Assembly (NCBI GenBank): GCA_937992195.1
Contig: CALKKV010000006.1
Coordinates: forward strand, 39,599 to 103,598
Reading direction: 5' to 3'
Origin: an uncultured Gammaproteobacteria bacterium
Lineage (GTDB): Bacteria; Pseudomonadota; Gammaproteobacteria; Arenicellales; Poriferihabitantaceae
Length of the DNA: 64,000 nucleotides
Of this stretch, positions 1-8,124 are shown piece after piece. How positions within the stretch are numbered: the stretch's first letter is position 1; every line of letters starts with the position of its first letter. Below the pieces are notes generated by a model. The model was not told where the DNA came from. It did no database searches and saw only the letters and a program-made list of their open reading frames with translations. The translations under genes and the position numbers were made by a program.

Positions 1-378
1 CTACCACAATGGCACGAAATGGATCCCCTGGAAGCACAACGCCAGGATTTATTTTTTTTGTTTCCCAATACCTGTTTTGTGATGGAGGGTACTTATCTAT
101 GGGCAATGATCTTACAGCCTCTTGACGTTGATAAATGCGAAGAACAACTTGCTCTTTATGTAGTTGGTGAAGAAGCGTTAGCTGAGAAATTTAAAGCTTC
201 CAGAAAACAACTCTGTGATCTGATCAACAACATCAACGCACAGGATATGAAGGTAATTGAAAGTCTTCAAAAAGCCAGGAAAAGTGACGTAGCATCCCTA
301 GGTATCTATACGCCCTTTCACGACAAACTGGGTGAACTATTTCATCAGAAGATTCTCGACACATTGCTAACCGAATAA
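1..378 (+). CDS. Rieske-type ring-hydroxylating oxygenase alpha subunit, C-terminal part (5' cut by window edge)
   Basis: The reading frame is open from base 1, so only the last 125 residues are visible. They resemble the C-terminal catalytic domain of Rieske non-heme iron oxygenases: a hydrophobic strand segment (FLFPNTCFVMEG) is followed by a helical tail with NAQDMKVIESLQKARKS, where family members carry a D-x(4-6)-E-x2-Q pattern next to the mononuclear iron Asp. The Rieske cluster domain and the His ligands lie upstream of the window. The next gene starts 19 bp downstream on the same strand, so the two are probably co-transcribed. The substrate cannot be read from this fragment, although two other Rieske oxygenases in the window look like betaine-type enzymes. 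Confidence 0.8.
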   Translation, partial: LPQWHEMDPLEAQRQDLFFLFPNTCFVMEGTYLWAMILQPLDVDKCEEQLALYVVGEEALAEKFKASRKQLCDLINNINAQDMKVIESLQKARKSDVASLGIYTPFHDKLGELFHQKILDTLLTE

Positions 379-397
379 CGAACCAGACTAAAAGAAA

Positions 398-1252
398 ATG
401 GCGCAAAAATTGGAAGTGTTTCAATCCCTATGGGCAATGGAATTACGTCGACCAGATGGATTTACCTGGAGTGACGAAGAAAAATTCGTGATGATGTCTG
501 AAGCGGGATACGACGGTGTCGCACTGGATTTTGCCTGGAATGATATCGAGAGCGCGCTCAAACATCTGCCTCTTATGCAGAAATACGATCTTGGGTGCGC
601 ACTGATTGCATTCCCCGCTACCCCGGAAGATTTACAGGGAATAATTGATCTGGCAGCAGACTGTGATACAAGATATATCGCCGTTAACGGGCGTTATTTC
701 CCGTGGACGCCTGCCGAGGCAGTATCTTGTATCTGTCAGTGGCTGGAAATGGGTGATAAGGCCGGTATTCCGGTGTTTCTGGAGACTCACCGACTGACGG
801 TTACCAATGACGTGGTGTTTACGCTGGATTTACTGGACCTCATACCAGAACTGGAACTGGTAGCCGATTTATCACATATTGTAGTAGCCAGAGAGTTTCC
901 CGAACCAGTTGATGAGATGCACAACGACTGGATCGACCGGGTACTAAAACGCTCTGCTTCTCTTCAGGGAAGAATCAGCAACAGAGAGCAGATACAAGTT
1001 CCACTTGGTTTTCCCCAGCATGCCTACTGGGAAAAGCAATATGCACAATGGTGGGAACAAGGGTTTCGATACTGGCGAAATCGAAACGATGAAAATGCGG
1101 TAATGAATTTTCTCTGTGAATTAGGCCCACCACCTTACGCAATCACTGACAAAAATGGAGAAGAGTTATCGGATCGCTGGCAAGAAGCCCTACGAATGAA
1201 GAAACAAGTGAAAGAGATTTGGGAGTCACTCGAAACTGGTCGTTCCGATTAG
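398..1252 (+). CDS. Sugar-phosphate isomerase/epimerase-like TIM-barrel protein
   Basis: A 284-residue protein of the xylose-isomerase-like / AP-endonuclease-2 TIM-barrel superfamily. Typical barrel-edge motifs are seen: GYDGVALDF near residues 37-45, FLETHR near 127-132 (metal-ligand Glu strand) and VADLSHIVV near 154-162 (Asp/His ligand strand). Members are divalent-metal isomerases, epimerases or dehydratases acting on sugars and small hydroxy acids. It follows the truncated Rieske gene by 19 bp, suggesting it processes a product of that oxygenase or belongs to the same catabolic operon. The exact reaction is unknown. Confidence is good for the fold and low for the function. Confidence 0.75.
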   Translation: MAQKLEVFQSLWAMELRRPDGFTWSDEEKFVMMSEAGYDGVALDFAWNDIESALKHLPLMQKYDLGCALIAFPATPEDLQGIIDLAADCDTRYIAVNGRYFPWTPAEAVSCICQWLEMGDKAGIPVFLETHRLTVTNDVVFTLDLLDLIPELELVADLSHIVVAREFPEPVDEMHNDWIDRVLKRSASLQGRISNREQIQVPLGFPQHAYWEKQYAQWWEQGFRYWRNRNDENAVMNFLCELGPPPYAITDKNGEELSDRWQEALRMKKQVKEIWESLETGRSD

Positions 1253-1560
1253 GTGTCAAGCAGTTAAAGTGACTTAAGTGCTGAGAAAATTACGCATTAC
1301 AACAGCCCTGATTTAGCTCTTCAGATTATTACAGATCAAGTCATACCCCCGGTTTCTATACAGCTTGATCAAAGGCAGGAAATACAATGGGATAGAGCCT
1401 AGCCCGCTTTTTTTCCAATATCGTTTACAAAACCTCCGCTTTAGTTTTGAACTAAATTCTCCAGAATCTGACTAAATTCAGCAACATAGTCCAATTTCAA
1501 ATCACACTGTATTCAGTACATTATTGACTAAGCCTTTTAAGCTAGCTAGAGAACTTAATT
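1253..1560. other. Intergenic region, 308 bp
   Basis: No ORF with coding character and no convincing terminator is visible after the TIM-barrel gene. The second half is AT-rich and contains the ACTAAATTC repeat cluster listed separately. It must hold the promoter of the thioredoxin-like gene, but no clear -35/-10 pair stands out. Confidence 0.5.
1440..1479. repeat. Direct and inverted ACTAAA repeats upstream of thioredoxin-like gene
   Basis: ACTAAATTC occurs at 1451-1459 and again at 1471-1479, start to start exactly 20 bp (about two helical turns). The first copy is also the right arm of an inverted repeat: TTTAGT at 1440-1445 and ACTAAA at 1451-1456, separated by 5 nt. This arrangement is compatible with a protein-binding site for an unknown regulator about 80-120 bp before the next gene. 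Chance occurrence in AT-rich DNA is possible. Confidence 0.3.
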
Positions 1561-2136
1561 ATGATCAAAGCCGCAAAAAACTTCTCACTCCTTTTGGTAC
1601 TGGCAGTAATCGGCATTCTGGCGCTAAACAGAATAAATAGTGAAAGCTGGGTGGCGCAAGCGCAGTCCACCGGCGATGTTAAAGCGCCGGAATTCCATCA
1701 GACCAGTCCTGATCTATGGCTGAATTCAGAACCCATAACAATGGAATCGCTACGCGGAAAAGTAGTGATGCTGGATTTCTGGACCTTCGACTGCTGGAAT
1801 TGCTATCGCTCTTTTCCGTGGATGAACGCGATGGAAGCAAGTTTCGACAGCGATGATTTTATTATCATCGGCGTCCACACCCCCGAGTTTGAACATGAAA
1901 AAGTTCGGGAAAATATTGAAGAGAAAATTGCAGAGTTTGAGCTTAAGCACCCAACAGTAATGGACAACGATTTTCGTTACTGGAAAGCTATGAACAATCG
2001 CTTTTGGCCGAGCTACTATCTGATTGATAAACGCGGCAACATACGTAAAAACTTTATTGGAGAAACCCATGCCAATACCAAGAAAGCGCTGCAAATCGAG
2101 GAGGCGATCCAAGCGTTAATCGATGAGCCTGCGTAA
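1561..2136 (+). CDS. Membrane-anchored/periplasmic thioredoxin-like protein (TlpA/DipZ C-terminal type)
   Basis: A 191-residue protein with an N-terminal hydrophobic signal or anchor (residues about 7-25) followed by a redoxin domain. The active-site motif is C-W-N-C in the context FWTFDCWNCYRSFPWM (residues about 74-89). That is the FWT-x2-C-x2-C form of the thioredoxin-like domains found at the C-terminus of DipZ proteins, and the later GVHTPEFEHEK and NRFWPSYYLIDKRG segments (with the cis-Pro loop) fit the same family. Expected role: periplasmic thiol-disulfide exchange or peroxide-linked redox chemistry. Unlike DipZ, no CcdA-like membrane domain is fused or adjacent. It appears to be monocistronic. 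Confidence 0.82.
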   Translation: MIKAAKNFSLLLVLAVIGILALNRINSESWVAQAQSTGDVKAPEFHQTSPDLWLNSEPITMESLRGKVVMLDFWTFDCWNCYRSFPWMNAMEASFDSDDFIIIGVHTPEFEHEKVRENIEEKIAEFELKHPTVMDNDFRYWKAMNNRFWPSYYLIDKRGNIRKNFIGETHANTKKALQIEEAIQALIDEPA

Positions 2137-2456
2137 TTCTTAGCTCTTTGATTACACTCTAGAGTCTTTTTTAATACCCAATCTTAACTTTCATCCCTTT
2201 TCTGAAGAGATAGCTTACTTAAATCAAATTTTAGGACTAACCACCTTGCTCTAGCATTTGTGGTATTCACCACAGTCAACGTTAAACCTCCTGGGTAAAT
2301 TAAAAACCCGGGGCATTCCCCAGGCGTTGCAACCTCAGATTAAGCGGGTTCGTCGATAAGTCAACAGAAAACGTGGTCCATAATTTTGGCTCCGCAATGA
2401 CGAACCAGAGTTTGTCTGGGTTGCTTCTGAAATTAATTTCTAATCGGAGGCTACAA
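2137..2456. other. Intergenic region, 320 bp
   Basis: An ORF extends upstream of the lipoprotein start, but the good ribosome site (GGAGG at 2446-2450) and the lipoprotein signal place the true start at 2457, so this stretch is non-coding leader. A short palindrome (ACTCTAGAGT near 2157) followed by CTTTTTT lies after the thioredoxin-like gene. It has almost no loop and I do not call it a terminator. Nothing else is evident. Confidence 0.45.
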
Positions 2457-3227
2457 ATGTTATCTCGAATTATTCCTGTATTTACGGCAACTCTGTTTGC
2501 AGCGGGCTGTGCAACAACAGAAGTCCCATCTCTCCCAGCTCCTGACGGTGCGCTTACAGCAAACCAACTCGTTAGTTTGATGTCGGGTGCCACAATGTCT
2601 GGAAACTCCACCCAAACTGCTGGAGCAACGTTCTCACAAAGTTATGACGCCATTCCCGAGCGAAAAACTAAGGGTAAAGCATCGGGGATCTGGAACCCTC
2701 CTGGCGGCGCGCAATCTTCCTATAGCGTTAGCTGGAGATTGAAAGGAGATCAGTGGTGTGAGAAATGGGATGGTGGCGGAGCATGTTGGCATGTTGTTCC
2801 ACTGTCGGGAGCAAACTACCAATTCTATAGAGACGGCGCTCCTATAAGCGAAACCTGGAAGATAGATTCACCAAATCCAGGACCACTTCGTCTTTCACCT
2901 GAAGAGATAAAGGCAGAGCTTACTAACAACCAGATCAATGCAGGCACTTGGGAATACAAAGGCTCTGGAGGCAATGAGTCCGGAACATTCACTACTCATG
3001 CATGCGCCGACGGTACACGTCATCGATCTATAGACGACAAACCTTTTACTCAAGGCACGTGGACTTTTAAAGGAGATAAAATGTGCTCCACCGATCAAGG
3101 AAAACAACGATGTTATGGCGTTTGGAAACACGCAGACGGCTCGTTTAGCACCTATAGAAAAACTGAAGGCGGTGAGGTAACTTCAATCTCTAGTGTGCAA
3201 GGCGTGTCTGAAAAGTGCAGCACCTGA
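2457..3227 (+). CDS. Putative lipoprotein with two DUF995-like repeats
   Basis: A 256-residue protein starting with a lipoprotein signal: a hydrophobic stretch ending in the lipobox LFAAGC, Cys near residue 18. The start at 2457 is chosen because GGAGG (2446-2450) sits 6 nt upstream. The ORF continues further 5', but that extension has no signal-peptide character. After the signal there is a low-complexity SGATMSGNS region. Two related modules follow, each with a GTW/SW-x-KGD-x-WC or -MC segment, a second Cys (ACWHV, RCYGV) and an aromatic YxFYR/FSTYR end. They resemble the DUF995 fold, whose members are small exported proteins of unknown role. The paired Cys in each module may form disulfides. 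Followed by a strong 13-bp hairpin. Confidence 0.7.
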   Translation: MLSRIIPVFTATLFAAGCATTEVPSLPAPDGALTANQLVSLMSGATMSGNSTQTAGATFSQSYDAIPERKTKGKASGIWNPPGGAQSSYSVSWRLKGDQWCEKWDGGGACWHVVPLSGANYQFYRDGAPISETWKIDSPNPGPLRLSPEEIKAELTNNQINAGTWEYKGSGGNESGTFTTHACADGTRHRSIDDKPFTQGTWTFKGDKMCSTDQGKQRCYGVWKHADGSFSTYRKTEGGEVTSISSVQGVSEKCST

Positions 3228-3251
3228 AGTATTTATCGCCTTATGGTAACA

Positions 3252-3284
3252 ATTGTCGAAGCATACCCTGCATGCTTCGACAAT
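3252..3284. terminator. Perfect 13-bp inverted repeat after lipoprotein gene
   Basis: ATTGTCGAAGCAT (3252-3264) and its exact complement ATGCTTCGACAAT (3272-3284) flank a 7-nt loop. It lies 24 bp after the lipoprotein stop and before the convergent peptidase gene, as expected of a bidirectional terminator or transcript-end hairpin. No T-run follows on either strand, so Rho-independent action is uncertain, and an operator is an alternative. Confidence 0.5.
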
Positions 3285-3318
3285 GGTCCATGAAAAAGAC
3301 CGCCACGGGTTTATACTG

Positions 3319-3344
3319 CCGCGGTAGCAATCTAGTTACCGCGG
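3319..3344 (-). terminator. CCGCGGTA inverted repeat at the end of the pcp gene
   Basis: CCGCGGTA (3319-3326) and TACCGCGG (3337-3344) form an 8-bp GC-rich stem with a 10-nt loop. The right arm overlaps the last codons and stop of the minus-strand peptidase gene (stop at 3332). A T-poor downstream sequence makes this a weak terminator candidate. It may act as a 3'-end stabilising hairpin. Confidence 0.4.
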
Positions 3345-3976
3345 CCATTTTCAGAATCTTGCAACTTAACTAATCCCGTAATTACCAGCTTAATAGCCTT
3401 TACCAAATCTGGTATTCCCCACCGATTCTCACTGTTAATACCGACGGTGGTTTGCCCGCCTACCCCTGGCAAGTGAACAAATACACAACCCGTTTTGGTA
3501 TTTTCTACTTGTAATTTGCGTAACACCTGATAGTACACATGGTTGCAGACATACGTCCCTGCGTGATTTGAAATAGTTGCTGGAATATCCTGATCAGTGA
3601 GGCTCTTAAGTATTGAAGGGAGATCAATCAAGGTTATTAGTGCTTCGGGTCCGCCCGGTTCGATTTCTTCTCCCACCCTTACAAACCCTGCATTATCTTT
3701 AACCACGGCATCATCAATATTAAGTGCGAATCTTTCTAAACAGACAGTTTGGCGAGAGGACGCAACCCCTAATCCGAGAACAATCGAGGGATTATTTTCC
3801 GATATTAGACGATTTATCTTCTCTACCGATGCTGCATACTCTGTGGGCAAAACACAGGTGATCAATTGACACCCAAGCGCTGCTTGATCCTCACGAGCTA
3901 GCTCCTCCACAACCAGTTGTGATGGATTGGAGGAAAGACCTCCAAATTTCTCAAAACCGAAAACAATAATGCGCAT
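3332..3976 (-). CDS. pcp: Pyroglutamyl-peptidase I (pyrrolidone-carboxylate peptidase, peptidase C15)
   Basis: Cytosolic cysteine peptidase removing N-terminal pyroglutamate from peptides. With the ATG at 3976 the protein has 214 residues. The catalytic triad then falls at Glu81 (CLERFALN), Cys144 (AGTYVCNH) and His168 (VFVHLP), the classical positions of the family. The N-terminal MRIIVFGFEKFGG motif is also canonical. A TTG six codons upstream could extend the ORF, but the family alignment argues against it. Neighbouring minus-strand genes encode two S15-like hydrolases and a dipeptide-type ABC importer, so it probably serves peptide utilisation, though a 91-bp gap and the hairpins suggest its own transcript. 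Confidence 0.92.
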   Translation of the reverse strand: MRIIVFGFEKFGGLSSNPSQLVVEELAREDQAALGCQLITCVLPTEYAASVEKINRLISENNPSIVLGLGVASSRQTVCLERFALNIDDAVVKDNAGFVRVGEEIEPGGPEALITLIDLPSILKSLTDQDIPATISNHAGTYVCNHVYYQVLRKLQVENTKTGCVFVHLPGVGGQTTVGINSENRWGIPDLVKAIKLVITGLVKLQDSENGRGN

Positions 3977-4067
3977 TGTATTTAGTTTAGCCAATCTAAG
4001 GCTTTAAACACATTTATCATTCTAACTTGGCCCTCCACTGCTAGTTCGAAAAACTTGCGATCTCACT

Positions 4068-6065
4068 TCAAAAAAGGTCTCTGGCATATTTTTTATTCCA
4101 GATTTTACTGAATACTTCTCGATCATGTTCCCAGGCAACACTTTTTGCCTTGAGGTAAAAATATTCTAGATCACAACTAATTTCTGTTCGTGTCCAGGTT
4201 TTGATGTCCCATTTTTTGCCTCTGCTGTATTTCCATTCCCATTCGTATTCTGCACAAGCCGAAAGGGGGTCATCAGCATGAATCGTATAGCGCTGCAGAT
4301 TCTTCGACGCCATTTCTAGCTGACTGTCTTCAAATCGAATAGCGCCATTATCGGCGTTGATTTCCCAAACATGATTACCGCTTTCGGGATCTATACTAAT
4401 AGTACGAGTTTGTTTGGTCTCTCTTAACAGCGTAGTAGAAATTGGCTGACCGAGTGCTGTATCTTCGAACTCTGTGAGTTCTAGTTTAATGTCTTTATCC
4501 GAATACAGCGGCAGATGTAGCTTGCTATCACCGCAGCGGAGGCTTACCGTTGGCGTGGTTGGTGACGGCCAAGCAATTGGCCAATAGCTGCTGGATATCG
4601 CCAGACGCAAGCGATGCCCCGCAGGAACAGCATAGCCAACATGATTCAACTGAATGTTAACGGTATAAGTTTGATCAGCTTCCAACGCTTGCGGTGTATC
4701 TTTACCAGTACGTTGACAGAGATTCATGATTCCGCGCGTAATCAGTGTACTTGCACCATCGGGCCAGACATCACAAAGTCGCACCGCTAAAAGCGCCTGA
4801 GGTCGATTGCATTGAAAGGTGATTTCCGCAATGGCATTCCCAACAATATTCAGCGTTTCTGTCACCTCCAGATCAAACACAATAGAGTTATAATCTTCAG
4901 ACTGCTGATCGTCGGGTAATTCATCCGCTTCACCGAAAGCAAACCAGGGCATATATTCACCGGACTTCAATCCAACGTGCTGCGGCGAACTAACCTCGAT
5001 TTCAGATACCGATGGCTGCATATCGGTCAAGCCTTGTTTATCAAGATACCAGGTTCTGGTTCGCACCGAGTCGTCCGGCCACCCAGACAGTCCAATCCAC
5101 TTACCGGGACGTTGATCATAAAACGGCTGCGGCCTGACGCTGTCCTGCAGGAATATCTGATAGGTCGCCTCCTGCAAAATGCCGGTGTCTTCTTGCTTGA
5201 GCCACTGCGAAAACCAGCGATTGGCATCTTCGAGAAAACCAATTGATGGTCCTGGTATCGCAAGATGTGGATAGCGGTGACACCATGCGCCCTGTAAACC
5301 ACGTCTGGGCACAGACAGATTTTCAAGCAATCTTGGCACCGTATTTGGCCAGCAATCAGCATGACCGCTTATCGCATAAACGGGAATTTCGATTGCATTG
5401 TAATCGGTACCCACTGTTCCTCGTAGCCAGTAGTCATCCTCTCGTTGGTGACTAAACCAGTGCTCCATATAGTGAGGCGTACAATTTAATCGATCAAGCC
5501 AGCGCTGTTTCCAGCTATCCCCTACTAGTTCAGGGTCGAGAGGTCTGGTGTTAAAACCAAACATGATCGCGGCCCAGCCAAGAGTTTGCCCGGTCATACA
5601 TCCCAAGTAATACGAGCCATCATCATAGTAGCGAAATTCAGTGGCACCCAGAGTGATGATAGTTTTCAACGCTTCCGGTTTTTTTTGTGCAATTTGCATA
5701 CCGGTAATTCCGCCCCAGGATATTCCCATCATGCCAACTCTTTCATTGCACCACGGTTGTCGAGCGATCCAGTCAACAACTTCCACACCATCGTTAATTT
5801 CCTGATCGCTATATTCATCGAACATAATGCCGTCAGAACTTCCCGAACCGCGCATATCAACGCGGATACAGGCATATCCCTTAGTAGCAAACCATGCGAT
5901 GGTAGTGCTGTCTCTGATTGCTGAAGAATCATCCTTACGATAAGGAATATACTCAAGGATTGCAGGCACAGGTTGTTTTTGCGCGTTTTCAGGTAGCCAT
6001 AATCTCGCACCCAGTCGACAACCATCAGATAGTGGAATCCAGGTGTGATCGATACGATTTACCAT
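4068..6065 (-). CDS. CocE/NonD family hydrolase (peptidase S15-like), copy 1
   Basis: A 665-residue alpha/beta hydrolase of the X-Pro dipeptidyl-peptidase / cocaine esterase / acylase family. The N-terminal half carries the conserved EYIPYRKDD and RVDMRGSGSSDG segments. The nucleophile elbow GISWGG has Ser116, and the acid and base are likely in SGHADCW (about 250) and WCHRYPH (about 280). The C-terminal half (from about 330) is the jelly-roll domain (PP_C), with HVGYAVPAGHRLRLAISSSYWP. Members hydrolyse amide or ester bonds of acylated amino compounds. It is a close paralog of the next upstream gene, 21 bp apart, and is cotranscribed with the Dpp-type ABC importer. The natural substrate is unknown. 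No signal peptide, so it acts on imported compounds. Confidence 0.88.
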   Translation of the reverse strand: MVNRIDHTWIPLSDGCRLGARLWLPENAQKQPVPAILEYIPYRKDDSSAIRDSTTIAWFATKGYACIRVDMRGSGSSDGIMFDEYSDQEINDGVEVVDWIARQPWCNERVGMMGISWGGITGMQIAQKKPEALKTIITLGATEFRYYDDGSYYLGCMTGQTLGWAAIMFGFNTRPLDPELVGDSWKQRWLDRLNCTPHYMEHWFSHQREDDYWLRGTVGTDYNAIEIPVYAISGHADCWPNTVPRLLENLSVPRRGLQGAWCHRYPHLAIPGPSIGFLEDANRWFSQWLKQEDTGILQEATYQIFLQDSVRPQPFYDQRPGKWIGLSGWPDDSVRTRTWYLDKQGLTDMQPSVSEIEVSSPQHVGLKSGEYMPWFAFGEADELPDDQQSEDYNSIVFDLEVTETLNIVGNAIAEITFQCNRPQALLAVRLCDVWPDGASTLITRGIMNLCQRTGKDTPQALEADQTYTVNIQLNHVGYAVPAGHRLRLAISSSYWPIAWPSPTTPTVSLRCGDSKLHLPLYSDKDIKLELTEFEDTALGQPISTTLLRETKQTRTISIDPESGNHVWEINADNGAIRFEDSQLEMASKNLQRYTIHADDPLSACAEYEWEWKYSRGKKWDIKTWTRTEISCDLEYFYLKAKSVAWEHDREVFSKIWNKKYARDLF

Positions 6066-6086
6066 AGTGTCTAATGATTCATTTGT

Positions 6087-8087
6087 TCAGGAACAGGTAC
6101 GCGGTATTTCAGGAGACCAATCCCGCTGAAAGATGACTTTTCCATTTTCATTCACTTCTAAATTCCCGTTTAGAATAAAATGTGTTTCCGTAGAACTACA
6201 TTTCGCACTGCTCGTCACGTATACCTCCCAATCGCCTCTGCAAAAGTAAAGTGTATGCCGGAAGTGCGACATGGCGCTATTCGGATCATCGAAACATATA
6301 GTGTGATCGGCCTTGGTTTCGAAACCAAATTTCAGATTGATGTTGGAGTGATAGATACAGTGAAATGGTTGATGCCAATGGGTGGCATGCCGTCCATGAC
6401 GTTGATCAAAATCAGTCCAACGTTTTAACGACGGTGCAGACACTACTTTATGCTGGACAGGAATTTCATCAGGGCTTAGCGGAGCAGCAAAGTTAATCGA
6501 CCCGTCGGTATTCATTTTTGGTCGAACCGGCAGTACCAGCATGCAGCTTGATTGATCCAAAGTTATCTGGGGTGCAGCTGGGGAAGGCCAACTTATCGGC
6601 CAGTAGCTGCTAGAAAGGGCAATTCTGATTTGATGGCCGCTGGCGAAACGATACGCTGTGTTCGGAAACTCAAGTTCTATCTGCATCCATTTATTCGTCT
6701 TGATCGTTTCAGTTTTTTCACCATTCGAATCTAGCGCTAGATTCCTGATGGCATAACAAACTCTGGCAACATTGCCATCCGCGTGCACATCACTAAGCCG
6801 CACCACTAAAGTAGCTGGTAGTCGAGCCGCCTGAATTCTGACCTTGACAACAAGCTTACCAAGTACAGCAATATCACTTTCTAAGACATCAGTTTGAAAT
6901 ACTAACGACTGAGCATCATCGACACTTTGATCAAGTGGCAATCCCCCCGCCCTGCCGAAATACCCAGTGTCCCCCGCAGCATTTCCGACGGAGAGCGACC
7001 AGGGAATGGTGTCTGTTTCTCCTGTTTCTGGCTTAACCGTAACGAGTCTGTTCTGATCAAAATAGTAATGTTGGATACTAATGTTTGGAGATGGCCATTG
7101 TTCTTCACTTACCCATTGACCCGGCCGATTCGCGAGCGCGTTCTCAGGTTTTAAATATTCCTGCATCCATACTCTTAACAGTGGCTCCTTATCCACACCA
7201 TTGTCTTTATTTTTCAACCAGTGATCCCACCACCTCACCGCCTCCTGCTGAAAACCAAAAGCGGGGCCAGGATTAGCCTGATCAGGATAGTGATGCCCCC
7301 ATGGACCAACGATTCCCCAGCTTAACCCTTTCGACTGCTGCAGAAAGTTCATCACCGTATTACTATATCGGTCGCTCCAACCTCCTATCATCAACACCGG
7401 ACATTGAATATCGTCGGGCGCCTCATTCACACTGCCCCATCGCCAATAGTCATCACGGGATTCGTGCTTTACCCATTGTTCCAAAGGAAAAGAGAGGGAA
7501 TCTAAACGCTGCTGCCAAATATCTCTCCACTCTGGTCCCACTGTCTGCGCATCGGGTGGCGAGGCTAGAATTGCAGGCAATGTTGCCCCCCATTCCACTG
7601 TATCTGTCAACAAACATCCACCCATATGGTGAATATCATCATCAAAGCGGTTGTTATTAGCACAAACAGCAATAACCGCTTTAAGCGCTTGCGGTCTGCT
7701 ACTGGCAGCCTGCAGACTGCTGGTGCCACCCCACGAAATACCTATCATACCAACCTGTCCATCACACCAGGGTTGCCTCGCAATCCACTCGATCACTTCA
7801 ATCGCGTCATCCAGTTCTTTTGGTGCGTACATATCTGGCATGACGCCCTCCGAGTCACCTGACCCTCGCATGTCCACCCGGATCGATACATAACCATTCT
7901 TGGCAAAGTAAGGATGATTGCGTTGATCACGCAGACGCACCATGTCCCGCTTGCGATAAGGGATATACTCGAGAACAGCTGGCACAGCTTCTCGCTTGGG
8001 CAACTGCGGCATCCATAGCCGAGCGGACAACCTGATACCATCAGACATCGTGATCCACTGGTGCTCTATTTCTCTAACTTTGTACAA
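6087..8087 (-). CDS. CocE/NonD family hydrolase (peptidase S15-like), copy 2
   Basis: Paralog of the downstream hydrolase: EYIPYRKRD, RVDMRGSGDSEG, the GISWGG nucleophile elbow and the C-terminal jelly-roll with IRIALSSSYWPISWPSP are all present. The ORF is open further upstream to 8207, but that would overlap the preceding ABC gene by 83 bp and adds residues with no family counterpart. A TTG at 8087 preceded by GGAG gives 666 residues and aligns end to end with the 665-residue sister, so I chose it. Two S15-like hydrolases in tandem behind a peptide importer suggest a divided specificity for one class of imported amide or ester. Substrate unknown. Confidence 0.87.
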   Translation of the reverse strand: MYKVREIEHQWITMSDGIRLSARLWMPQLPKREAVPAVLEYIPYRKRDMVRLRDQRNHPYFAKNGYVSIRVDMRGSGDSEGVMPDMYAPKELDDAIEVIEWIARQPWCDGQVGMIGISWGGTSSLQAASSRPQALKAVIAVCANNNRFDDDIHHMGGCLLTDTVEWGATLPAILASPPDAQTVGPEWRDIWQQRLDSLSFPLEQWVKHESRDDYWRWGSVNEAPDDIQCPVLMIGGWSDRYSNTVMNFLQQSKGLSWGIVGPWGHHYPDQANPGPAFGFQQEAVRWWDHWLKNKDNGVDKEPLLRVWMQEYLKPENALANRPGQWVSEEQWPSPNISIQHYYFDQNRLVTVKPETGETDTIPWSLSVGNAAGDTGYFGRAGGLPLDQSVDDAQSLVFQTDVLESDIAVLGKLVVKVRIQAARLPATLVVRLSDVHADGNVARVCYAIRNLALDSNGEKTETIKTNKWMQIELEFPNTAYRFASGHQIRIALSSSYWPISWPSPAAPQITLDQSSCMLVLPVRPKMNTDGSINFAAPLSPDEIPVQHKVVSAPSLKRWTDFDQRHGRHATHWHQPFHCIYHSNINLKFGFETKADHTICFDDPNSAMSHFRHTLYFCRGDWEVYVTSSAKCSSTETHFILNGNLEVNENGKVIFQRDWSPEIPRTCS

Positions 8088-8124
8088 AAGTCTTATTTCA
8101 CTCCGGCAACATTCAACTATAGAA

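Noticed and set aside
2151..2175. Terminator after the thioredoxin-like gene (ACTCTAGAGT then T-run)
   Set aside because: The palindrome has practically no loop, so a stable hairpin is unlikely.
2373..2456. Upstream extension of the lipoprotein ORF
   Set aside because: No signal-like sequence, and a strong GGAGG site plus lipobox favour the start at 2457.
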